From Acidobacteriota bacterium (GTDB lineage: Bacteria; Acidobacteriota; Terriglobia; Terriglobales; Acidobacteriaceae): a stretch of 5,307 bases of DNA. The notes beneath the pieces are model-generated. The model was not told the origin of the DNA. It ran no database searches and saw nothing but the letters and a program-made list of their open reading frames with translations. Of this stretch, positions 1-5,307 are shown piece after piece (positions within the stretch are counted from its first letter, which is position 1; every line of letters begins with the position of its first letter). Position numbers and translations under genes: made by a program. The DNA lies in the NCBI GenBank assembly GCA_003225595.1, contig QIAR01000470.1:1-5307 (forward strand), written 5' to 3'.

Positions 1-496
1 CGTGGGCAAGCACCAATACCGGTTCGGAGGTGAGTACCGGAAGGCGCAAGTGGAGGAGTTCTACCACCGCCATTCGCTGGGGGCCTTTCTCTTTGACGGG
101 TCACAAGGGCCTTGGTACCCGGACTTTCAGAACGGTACCGGCTTTTTCAACAATATCAACGCGGCGAATTACGACTTCAACATCCTGACTCTGGCGGACT
201 TTATGGCCGGCAAAGTGAGTCGTTCATCGATTACCATTGGGCGACAAGAGCGACTGGTATATGTGAATACGTTCAGTCTTTTCCTTCAGGATGCGTGGGA
301 GTTGACCCGCAAACTGAGCGTGAATTATGGCATTCGCTACGACTACTTTGGTCCGCTGTACGATCCCCAAAAGGATCTCTCCATTTTCGTCCCCGCCCAA
401 GGAAGGCTGATTTTTCAAGGCGCTGGCATCTCTTCTCTCTACCCGGCTGATTGGAAAAACTTCGCCCCGCGTCTTGGCTTTGCCTACCGCCCGACT
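1..496 (+). pseudogene. Receptor pseudogene, piece 1 (frame 2)
   Basis: The first piece of the broken receptor carries early and middle barrel strands, including YRFGGEYRKAQ, FDGSQGPWYPDF, TLADFMAG, LFLQDAWELTRKLSVNYGIRYDYFGP and FAPRLGFAYRPT. Homologous reading stops after the ACT codon at 494-496. The same frame then runs through unrelated residues (CTTRRIWDLLR) to a TGA ending at 532. The open frame continues upstream of the window, so no start can be assigned. Confidence 0.8.
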
Positions 497-497
497 T

Positions 498-1100
498 GTA
501 CTACGCGCAGGATTTGGGATCTACTACGATGAACCCAATTTGAATCTGTTTCTGGACAACCATGCGCTAAATGGGGGTCCAAGCGGAGTGGAGAGCAATC
601 CAGCAGGATCGAACCCTGTCGCTACAGTTGAGGTGGACAATTACACGATACCGCAAAATACGTACATTTTTCCTGCGGCTGGTCCGACCTGCCCGACCGG
701 CAATGGTTGTGGAAACACCGTCTACAATATTTTCTCGACCAGTCAGCATTTCCGCACACCATACAACTACAATTACAACCTGAATATCGAGCGAAGTCTC
801 GGCAACTCCATGATCCTAATGCTCGGATATGTAGGCAGCCAGGGACGGAGGCAGTTGACACTCGCCGATATCAATCAGCCTTCTTTGGGAGACCCCGCCA
901 CCGCGCAACAACGAAGACCCTATTCCTCGCGCTTTCCAAACTTCGGAATCATCAACCAGATCAACAGCAACGGTACTTCTAACTATAACTCCCTGCAGAC
1001 CACTCTGAAGATCAAGACTTGGCATGGGCTCACATCGCAGTTTGCCTACACTTGGTCCCATGCGCATGAGGAGATGAGCTTCCCCCGGGTTCAGCTTCCA
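498..1100 (+). pseudogene. Receptor pseudogene, piece 2 (frame 3)
   Basis: The family sequence resumes here in frame 3 as LVLRAGFGIYYDEPNLNLFLDNHALNGG. It runs through LNIERSLGNSMILMLGYVGSQGRRQLTLADINQP, RRPYSSRFPNFGIINQINSNGTSNYNSLQTTLKI and FAYTWSHAHEEMSFPRVQLP. The last family-like residues, QLP, are at 1092-1100. Beyond that the frame gives RGTTSRRCFPTIC and further unrelated residues to a stop ending at 1187. No ribosome binding site supports an independent start in this piece. Confidence 0.8.
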
Positions 1101-1459
1101 CGCGGCACAACTTCACGGCGTTGCTTTCCTACAATCTGCCGAGCCCGTCGCATGGTCCCAATTGGTTTCTGGACGGTTGGCAGGTGAGCAGCCTGCTCTC
1201 CTTTCATACTGGACAGCCGCTGCCGTTCGGCATCACGACTGCTACCGACACCACCGGGACCAATGAGAACGTCCAGCGCGTGGACCTGGTTGGCGACCCA
1301 TTCGCGGGCGTGTCTCACAACCTCGTCACCGCGAACGGTTTCAAATACGTACAATGGGTCAATCCGGCCGCCTTCGCCCTGCCGGCCCCAGGCACCTACG
1401 GCACGATGGCGCGCAACCAGATTTACGGACCAGGTTACGGTGACGTAGATCTTTCTGTT
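1100..1459 (+). pseudogene. Receptor pseudogene, piece 3 (frame 2)
   Basis: In frame 2 the reading from 1100 is TRHNFTALLSYNLPSPSHGPNWFLDGWQVSSLLSFHTGQPLPFG, a landmark of Oar-like barrels. It continues through GFKYVQWVNPAAFALPAPGTYGTMARNQIYGPGYGDVDLSV. In relatives about 16 residues normally separate the QLP-like loop of piece 2 from the F-D-T-R-H-N-F element, and they are absent here. Family reading ends at V (1457-1459). The frame then gives unrelated HCAVPHGDLQPLQ to a TAG ending at 1501. Confidence 0.8.
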
Positions 1460-1463
1460 CATT

Positions 1464-1664
1464 GTGCAGTTCCGCACGGAGATCTACAACCTCTTCAATA
1501 GGGCGAACCTTGCGCCCCCGAACACCTTTGCTGCCTTCGCAGGACCGAACGCACAAAATGGATTCGGACAGTCATTCGACACCATCGGCGATTTCAACGG
1601 TGCTCCCGGCATCGGTCCTGGTGAGCCATTTAACGTGCAGTTTGCTTTGAAGTTAATTTTCTAG
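1464..1664 (+). pseudogene. Receptor pseudogene, piece 4 with the C-terminus (frame 3)
   Basis: The last piece reads VQFRTEIYNLFNRANLAPPNTFAAF and ends FNVQFALKLIF followed by TAG at 1662-1664. The terminal phenylalanine and alternating hydrophobic residues match the last beta strand of outer-membrane barrels. Relatives carry roughly a dozen more residues between the DVDLSV of piece 3 and this VQFRTE, so this break also looks like a small deletion. The initial GTG at 1464 is an in-gene valine codon. Confidence 0.8.
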
Positions 1665-1705
1665 AGATTTGACTACTCCGCCTTGAGCTGTTGGTTGCAA
1701 CTGCC

Positions 1706-2182
1706 TTACTGTGGGTCTCGTTTGCGTACTTCCTTTAGTCGCCTGCGGTATTTGGCGGCAGCTTTTTCCGCATCCTCCTCGCTGCTGCTGTTCATCGCTA
1801 AATGCCCCAACTCATGCGCCATCCAGTGTCCGAGGGAATCATCGTCTCCATAACGGTCGGTGTCGATGAATACGCTTCGGCTTTCCAAGTGAGTGAACAT
1901 TCTGCTGGCCATACCTGTTGGCACATGGAGACGGTACATCCGGGCAGCGTAGAGGTACTTCCAATGCGGCACAAAGACGATTCGGCGGGGGAGAACGTCA
2001 GGCTGCATGGTCTGGATCTGGTTTCGTAGAAGTTCCTCTTGTCTTGTCTTGGCTCCCTGGATTGTATAAGCCGTAGCGGAAGTCTCGATCGTCCTGTTTA
2101 GCCTCGCGTCCTCATGTACCTGTCCCCAACCAACCACAGCTACCCCCAGCCAAAGCACGACCGACCAAATCCTCGGCTTCAT
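1706..2182 (-). CDS. Small exported zinc-metallopeptidase-like protein (HELGH)
   Basis: A 158-residue protein read on the minus strand from ATG (2182-2180) to TAA (1708-1706). Residues 1-20 form a signal peptide: K2 and R4, a hydrophobic stretch at 5-17, and a possible cleavage after VVGWG, so the protein should act in the periplasm or outside. Residues 101-111 (RSVFIDTDRYG) look like the edge strand, and 117-131 hold the active-site helix with HELGH at 123-127 (bases 1802-1816): two zinc-binding histidines and the catalytic glutamate. The following EEDAEKAAAKYRRRL suggests a gluzincin-type third ligand, most likely E135 by analogy with the ExxA pattern of M78/M48-like enzymes; this is inferred. 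There are no cysteines and no other membrane span. The start is supported by AGGAGGT five bases upstream. The gene converges with the receptor remnant and diverges from the regulator. Substrate and exact family are not recognised; it is short for M48. Confidence 0.78.
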   Translation of the reverse strand: MKPRIWSVVLWLGVAVVGWGQVHEDARLNRTIETSATAYTIQGAKTRQEELLRNQIQTMQPDVLPRRIVFVPHWKYLYAARMYRLHVPTGMASRMFTHLESRSVFIDTDRYGDDDSLGHWMAHELGHLAMNSSSEEDAEKAAAKYRRRLKEVRKRDPQ

Positions 2183-2183
2183 G

Positions 2184-2211
2184 CTCCACCTCCTGCCACG
2201 TGGTGGAGGTG
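2184..2211 (-). repeat. Inverted repeat able to form alternative hairpins over the ribosome binding site
   Basis: CACCTCC at 2187-2193 pairs exactly with GGAGGTG at 2205-2211 across an 11-base loop. In an alternative register, CTCCACC at 2184-2190 pairs exactly with GGTGGAG at 2202-2208, also with an 11-base loop. The loop region contains the perfect palindrome CCACGTGG at 2196-2203. In the minus-strand transcript both stems include part of the AGGAGGT ribosome binding site. It could be a translational control hairpin or a protein-binding operator; the sequence alone does not decide. Confidence 0.5.
2188..2194 (-). promoter_or_regulatory. Ribosome binding site of the metallopeptidase-like gene
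   Basis: The minus strand reads AGGAGGT here, five bases before the ATG at 2182. This near-perfect Shine-Dalgarno fixes the start. It lies inside the right arm of an inverted repeat, so it could be paired in the mRNA. Confidence 0.75.
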
Positions 2212-2246
2212 AACTTGGGACTGGTATTAAGGAAGTTCAATGGACC

Positions 2247-2348
2247 GCAGCTTAGTTCGGCCTTGATTACTTCTAACCAATTCAACTTCTCTCGCTGCAA
2301 GCATTTACCGCCTGGCCTTATCTGGCATCTTGAGGAAGCGTGCTAGAC
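2247..2348 (+). promoter_or_regulatory. Leader or promoter segment of the regulator gene, shared with 5201-5307
   Basis: This non-coding stretch has a diverged copy at the right end of the window. The core 2263-2323 aligns without gaps to 5217-5277 with 42 of 61 bases identical by hand count. After a 5-base length difference, GCGTGCTAGAC (2338-2348) matches GCGTGTTAAAC (5297-5307). The TGCTAGACT part resembles an extended -10 element, and the ATG at 2379 lies 30 bases after the block, a plausible promoter-to-start distance. I do not see a convincing -35 box at normal spacing, so promoter identity is inferred from conservation and position. Confidence 0.42.
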
Positions 2349-2363
2349 TTATCTCCTTCCCCC

Positions 2364-2370
2364 AGGGGTG
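2364..2370 (+). promoter_or_regulatory. Ribosome binding site of the winged-helix/TPR regulator
   Basis: AGGGGTG lies eight bases before the ATG at 2379 and is a fair Shine-Dalgarno match. It favours that ATG over the in-frame GTG at 2340, which sits inside the conserved leader block and would add 13 residues unlike the usual N-terminus of winged-helix proteins. Confidence 0.5.
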
Positions 2371-2378
2371 AGATACGG

Positions 2379-4697
2379 ATGTCCTTGGCGACCCCACCTC
2401 GCGAAACCCTGCGCTTCTCGACTTTCGACGTAGATGTGCGCGCCGGGGAATTGCGCAAGCAGGGCGTGCGGATCAAGCTTCAGGAGCAACCATTTCGGAT
2501 TCTCACACTCCTACTGCAGCGGCCCGGTGAAGTGGTGACCCGAGAAGAGCTTCGTTCCAGCACCTGGACAGCCGATACCTTCGTTGATTTCGACAACAGC
2601 CTGAATACTTCGATCAATAAGCTGCGAGAGGCACTGGGTGACTCCGCCGACAGCCCACGCTTTATCGAAACCCTGCCCCGGCGTGGGTACCGGTTCATCG
2701 CACCGGTCACCGGGGAAGATGGAACAACGAGAGGGGCCGCCGCTGGTGTGAGCGCACCCTGGCGGTCAAGCAGTCGGAAGATCGCTGTGACGGCGGCAAT
2801 TGCTGTTCTCGCAGTGGGAATTGTCGGAGGACTGCTCTGGCGCGCCCGGCGAGCGCCGCATCTCACGGAGAAGGACACCATCGTTCTTGGAGATTTCGCC
2901 AATTCGACTGGCGATGCAGTATTCGACGGGACGCTTCGAGAAGGCCTTTCTGTCGAGTTGGAGCAGTCACCCTTCCTGAGTCTTGTGTCAGAACAGCAGA
3001 TCCATCAGACGTTGCGGATGATGGGGCAAAAGACGGATGCGCGACTCACACCCGAGATTGCGCATGAAGTTTGTCAACGGACAAGCAGTGCGGCTGCACT
3101 GGACGGTTCGATAGACCTGATCGGCACCCGATACAATCTGCTTCTCAAGGCGGTCAATTGTGCCAGCGGAGACTTACTGTCGAGCACCGAAGCCCAGGCG
3201 AACGACAAAAGCCATGTTCTCGATGCCCTAGGGAATGTCGCATCGGAAATGCGAAGAAAACTCGGAGAATCCCTGAGCAGCTTACAAAAATACAACACAC
3301 CTCTTGAACAAGCGACTACGCCATCTCTGGAAGCATTGCAGGTCTACAACTTAGGTTGGCAAGCTTTTTTCGCACACGGCGATAACGCCGCGGCGGTATC
3401 TTTTTATCAACGAGCGGCGCAACTCGACCCGAATTTTGCGATGGCTTACTGGGGAATGGCCCAATCATATGCATTCGTCGGCGAGACCACCTTGGCAGAT
3501 GAAAGCCAGCGGAAAGCGTACGAGTTGCGTGAAAGGCTGAGTGAGCTCGAAAGATTAAAGATCGAATGCGATTACGCCCCCCACGGCGATGTCATGAAGG
3601 CAATGCGCAGCTGTGAACTTGGATCAAAAATGTACCCACGCGACGCCTTCTTTCACGAGGACCTTGGAATCTACTTAGACCAGCTGGGACGCTATGAAGC
3701 AGGCCTGAAAGAAAAACTAGAAGCCGATCGTCTGGCTCCATACAACGCCCTTTATTATTGCCGAACTCTCGTCTACGGGTATCTTTTGTTGAACCGATTC
3801 CAGGATGCTGAGGCTACAGCCAGAGAAACGGCCACAAGGTGTGTGGACTTCAATCGCGCGCTTATCCTCTACGACATTGCGTTCTATCGGGGTGACGCCG
3901 CCGAAATGGCGCGACAGGTGCGTGGTGCTACAGGCGCAGCAGGAGTAGAAGACTTGTTGCTGGTGGCGGATGCGGACACGGCTGCCTATTTCGGGCATCT
4001 TGGAAAAGCCCGTGAGTTATCTCGGCGGGCTGCGGATTCTGCGAAGTTAGCCGCGGAGAAAGAAACTGCGGCGGGTTACTACGCTGTATCTGCTTTGCGG
4101 GAGGCTTTGTTCGGCGATGCCGCCGAAGCCCGACAGCAGGCCACGGTCGCGAAGAAAAGTTCGACGGGGCGAGATCTAGATTACGGGGCGGCACTAGCCC
4201 TTGCCTACGCACTCGACGCAACCCGAGGGCAAGCCCTGGCTGATGATTTGAACAAGAGGTTCCCCGAGGACACAACTCTGCAGTTCAATTACCTGCCGGC
4301 TCTTCGCGCAAAGCTTGCACTCCTTCGTTCAAATCCGCAGCAGGCGCTTGATGTTCTTAGGGTCGCTGCTCCGTATGAACTTGGTTTGCCGGCGGTTGGC
4401 ATTTACAATTGGCCCAATCTGTACCCTGTTTATGTGCGCGGAGAAGCCTATCTTGCTGCACATCAGGGTAGCGAAGCAGCAGCAGAGTTTCAGAAAATCC
4501 TCGACCATCGCGGGGTTGTGTCCAACGAACCCATCGGCGCACTCGCGCATCTCGGCCTCGCCCGCGCCTATGTGTTGCATGGCGACACCACCAAGGCCCG
4601 CGCTGCGTATCAGGATTTCCTCACGCTGTGGAAAGACGCCGACCCCGACATCCCCATCCTGAAACAAGCTAAGACGGAGTACGCGAAGCTGCAATAG
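2379..4697 (+). CDS. Transmembrane winged-helix transcriptional regulator with extracytoplasmic TPR region (CadC/ToxR-like architecture)
   Basis: This is an intact 772-residue one-component regulator. Residues 10-110 are an OmpR/PhoB-type winged helix: LRFSTFDVDVRAGELRKQG is the N-terminal sheet, DNSLNTSINKLREALGD (72-88) the recognition helix, and FIETLPRRGYRFIAP (95-109) the wing. A single membrane span, about 134-154, follows SSSRK, placing the DNA-binding domain in the cytoplasm and the rest outside. Residues about 162-305 begin DTIVLGDFANSTGDAVFDGTLREGL, a module I also know from acidobacterial membrane Ser/Thr kinases; it resembles the FlgO/TolB N-terminal fold and is followed by EVCQRT and AVNCASGD. 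Residues 317 to the end are helical TPR-like repeats, clearest at 318-360 (LEALQVYNLGWQAFF to LDPNFAMAYWGMAQSY), about 425-485, 684-710 and 718-752. The ATG at 2379 was chosen for its ribosome binding site; an in-frame GTG at 2340 is the alternative. Ligand and target genes are unknown. It diverges from the exported peptidase gene. Confidence 0.87.
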   Translation: MSLATPPRETLRFSTFDVDVRAGELRKQGVRIKLQEQPFRILTLLLQRPGEVVTREELRSSTWTADTFVDFDNSLNTSINKLREALGDSADSPRFIETLPRRGYRFIAPVTGEDGTTRGAAAGVSAPWRSSSRKIAVTAAIAVLAVGIVGGLLWRARRAPHLTEKDTIVLGDFANSTGDAVFDGTLREGLSVELEQSPFLSLVSEQQIHQTLRMMGQKTDARLTPEIAHEVCQRTSSAAALDGSIDLIGTRYNLLLKAVNCASGDLLSSTEAQANDKSHVLDALGNVASEMRRKLGESLSSLQKYNTPLEQATTPSLEALQVYNLGWQAFFAHGDNAAAVSFYQRAAQLDPNFAMAYWGMAQSYAFVGETTLADESQRKAYELRERLSELERLKIECDYAPHGDVMKAMRSCELGSKMYPRDAFFHEDLGIYLDQLGRYEAGLKEKLEADRLAPYNALYYCRTLVYGYLLLNRFQDAEATARETATRCVDFNRALILYDIAFYRGDAAEMARQVRGATGAAGVEDLLLVADADTAAYFGHLGKARELSRRAADSAKLAAEKETAAGYYAVSALREALFGDAAEARQQATVAKKSSTGRDLDYGAALALAYALDATRGQALADDLNKRFPEDTTLQFNYLPALRAKLALLRSNPQQALDVLRVAAPYELGLPAVGIYNWPNLYPVYVRGEAYLAAHQGSEAAAEFQKILDHRGVVSNEPIGALAHLGLARAYVLHGDTTKARAAYQDFLTLWKDADPDIPILKQAKTEYAKLQ

Positions 4698-5200
4698 CCC
4701 ATTCACCGACTTAAGCGTTGCGATTGACCTTTTCCTCAGCATCCGACCTAACATTTCCGAGAGTTTGACGAGCATGACCGGCGCGAAAACAAGCCTCAGC
4801 CTTGAAGGGCTAGCGGCTCCGTTACGGGCTCAGTGCTGGGACCAAAATCTAGGATCATTCACAGAAGCGGACAGGGCGTCTACGACGATCCTTGCTTCCA
4901 GACGAATACTGAGGCCAGCGTCGCAAGCCGGGCTTTCCGGTCGGGAATATCTGTGCTGAGAACTGAACTCCATCCTGCATCCAAGAGGGCAAACGCATAC
5001 GTCACTGCCCCGCTGGTTCGGGTACTTGTATCAACACTCTACTGAATGGACCCGTCAGTAGGCTTATCGCTCACCGCAGGCGTAGGGCTTACCGGCTTGG
5101 ACCTAGTAAGAAATCGTTGCAGCCTATTCAGCGGAGGAGACTCGACTGAAATCTTAGAACGATCAGCGGGTGTCATGCCGAAGCTTCCCAATAATAGACT
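4698..5200 (+). other. Intergenic stretch without a supportable gene
   Basis: About 500 bases between the regulator stop and the second leader copy. Open frames of 60-70 codons at 4765-4959, 4833-5045 (plus) and 5039-5254 (minus) show no recognisable family, domain or ribosome binding site, and they overlap one another. I see no hairpin followed by a T run after the stop at 4697, so no intrinsic terminator can be placed. No tRNA, tandem repeat or transposon end is evident. It may be a long regulatory spacer or a decayed gene. Confidence 0.5.
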
Positions 5201-5307
5201 GTAGCTTGATGCCGAATTGATTGCTTCTAAACCCCCAGACTGCTCTCGCTTCAATGACTTATCGTCGAAGCTTATCTAGTCTTGCGAGATCACAAGGCGT
5301 GTTAAAC
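5201..5307 (+). promoter_or_regulatory. Second, diverged copy of the regulator-type leader, cut by the window end
   Basis: This matches the segment before the regulator at 2247-2348. Shared elements are GTAGCTT (GCAGCTT in the first copy), TTGATTGCTTCTAA (one base different), CTCTCGCT, CTTATCT, and the final GCGTGTTAAAC, which differs at two of eleven positions and ends at the last base of the window. The order is the same, and spacing is ungapped from 5217 to 5277. Mismatches fall evenly over codon positions, which argues against a shared coding region. By analogy a plus-strand gene should start roughly 30-40 bases beyond the window. Function as a promoter is inferred. Confidence 0.4.

Larger units (their letters stand above)
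1..1664 (+). pseudogene. Oar-like TonB-dependent outer-membrane receptor, C-terminal barrel part, 5' truncated by window and frameshifted
   Basis: This is the beta-barrel end of a large TonB-dependent receptor of the Oar/carboxypeptidase-regulatory-like type, an outer-membrane protein thought to import or bind large substrates with TonB energy. The reading passes through frames 2, 3, 2 and 3. Family-typical strings occur in the right order: GKHQYRFGGEYRKAQ, FAPRLGFAYRPT, VLRAGFGIYYDEPN, LGYVGSQGRR, YNSLQTTLKIKTWHGLTSQF, TRHNFTALLSYNLP, DGWQVSSLLSFHTGQP, QFRTEIYNLFNRANL, and a final VQFALKLIF ending in the C-terminal phenylalanine expected for BAM-assembled barrels. About 550 residues are visible; whole proteins of this kind usually exceed 1000, so the signal peptide, regulatory-like domain and plug lie upstream of base 1. 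The GTG at base 2 is an internal valine codon, not a start. Frame breaks near 497, 1100 and 1460 make the gene non-functional as read. Sequencing or assembly error is the alternative, but residues are lost at two breaks and the next large gene is intact. Confidence 0.88.

Noticed and set aside
2..4. GTG as a start codon for a 176-residue protein
   Set aside because: It is an internal valine of the receptor barrel. The family sequence is already in mid-barrel and the window begins upstream of it with no ribosome binding site.
112..450. Overlapping 112-codon frame inside the receptor
   Set aside because: It is a shadow of the receptor frame, which carries the clear family motifs.
1694..1701. 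GTTGCAAC palindrome between convergent genes as a terminator
   Set aside because: The palindrome leaves no room for a loop, and no T run follows on either strand.
2323..2328. TGGCAT as half of a sigma-54 promoter
   Set aside because: No TTGC-type -12 element follows at the required spacing, and the second leader copy does not keep TGGCAT.
2340..2342. GTG as the start of the winged-helix regulator
   Set aside because: It lies within the conserved leader block, and the 13 extra residues are not typical of the domain. The ATG at 2379 has a better placed ribosome binding site. It remains possible.
4799..4812. Imperfect hairpin AGCCT-TGAA-GGGCT as terminator of the regulator gene
   Set aside because: It is a five-pair stem including a G-U pair, about 100 bases after the stop and without a following T run.
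4765..5045. Two overlapping plus-strand open frames of 64 and 70 codons
   Set aside because: No recognisable domain, no ribosome binding site, and low-complexity arginine/serine/alanine-rich products typical of chance frames.
5039..5254. Minus-strand open frame of 71 codons overlapping the second leader copy, with MKREQ...LEAI resembling MQREK...LEVI read at 2300 downward
   Set aside because: The resemblance comes from the leader DNA similarity. Mismatches show no codon-position bias, and the two products diverge completely after about 15 residues.

Overview
The window looks like chromosomal DNA of an Acidobacteriota bacterium, probably a Terriglobia/Koribacter-like soil lineage. Two family signatures point there. 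One is a large Oar-like TonB-dependent receptor with the typical C-terminal barrel motifs. The other is a long one-component regulator made of an OmpR/PhoB-type winged helix, one membrane span and an extracytoplasmic TPR region. Both families are strongly expanded in that phylum. This placement rests on recognised protein style, not on a marker gene.

Layout. (1) 1-1664, plus strand: the C-terminal barrel part of an Oar-like outer-membrane receptor. Its 5' part lies outside the window. It is broken into four pieces by three frame changes, near 497, 1100 and 1460. At the second and third breaks residues normally present in the family are also missing, so it reads as a decayed receptor gene rather than four genes. 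(2) 1706-2182, minus strand, convergent with the receptor: a 158-residue exported protein with a signal peptide and a HELGH zinc-metallopeptidase helix. It has a strong Shine-Dalgarno that falls inside an inverted repeat. (3) 2183-2378: the divergent intergenic region, which holds that inverted repeat and a leader or promoter segment. (4) 2379-4697, plus strand: an intact 772-residue winged-helix/TM/TPR regulator. (5) 4698-5200: about 500 bases with no gene I can support. (6) 5201-5307: a diverged copy of the leader segment that precedes the regulator.

The strongest unexpected signal is the pairing of 2247-2348 with 5201-5307. A 61-base ungapped core is 42/61 identical by hand count, and its mismatches show no codon periodicity. 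The similarity resumes at a shared GCGTG(C/T)TA(G/A)AC block that in the first copy sits 30 bases before the regulator's ATG. The second copy ends exactly at the window edge, so I infer that another plus-strand gene, possibly a paralogous regulator, starts just beyond it.

How the genes work together is uncertain. Regulators of this build are thought to sense a signal outside the inner membrane and bind DNA with the cytoplasmic N-terminus. The neighbouring receptor and exported peptidase are possible targets by position only. I see no clear novel multi-gene system, and no RNA gene, CRISPR array, insertion sequence or tRNA.
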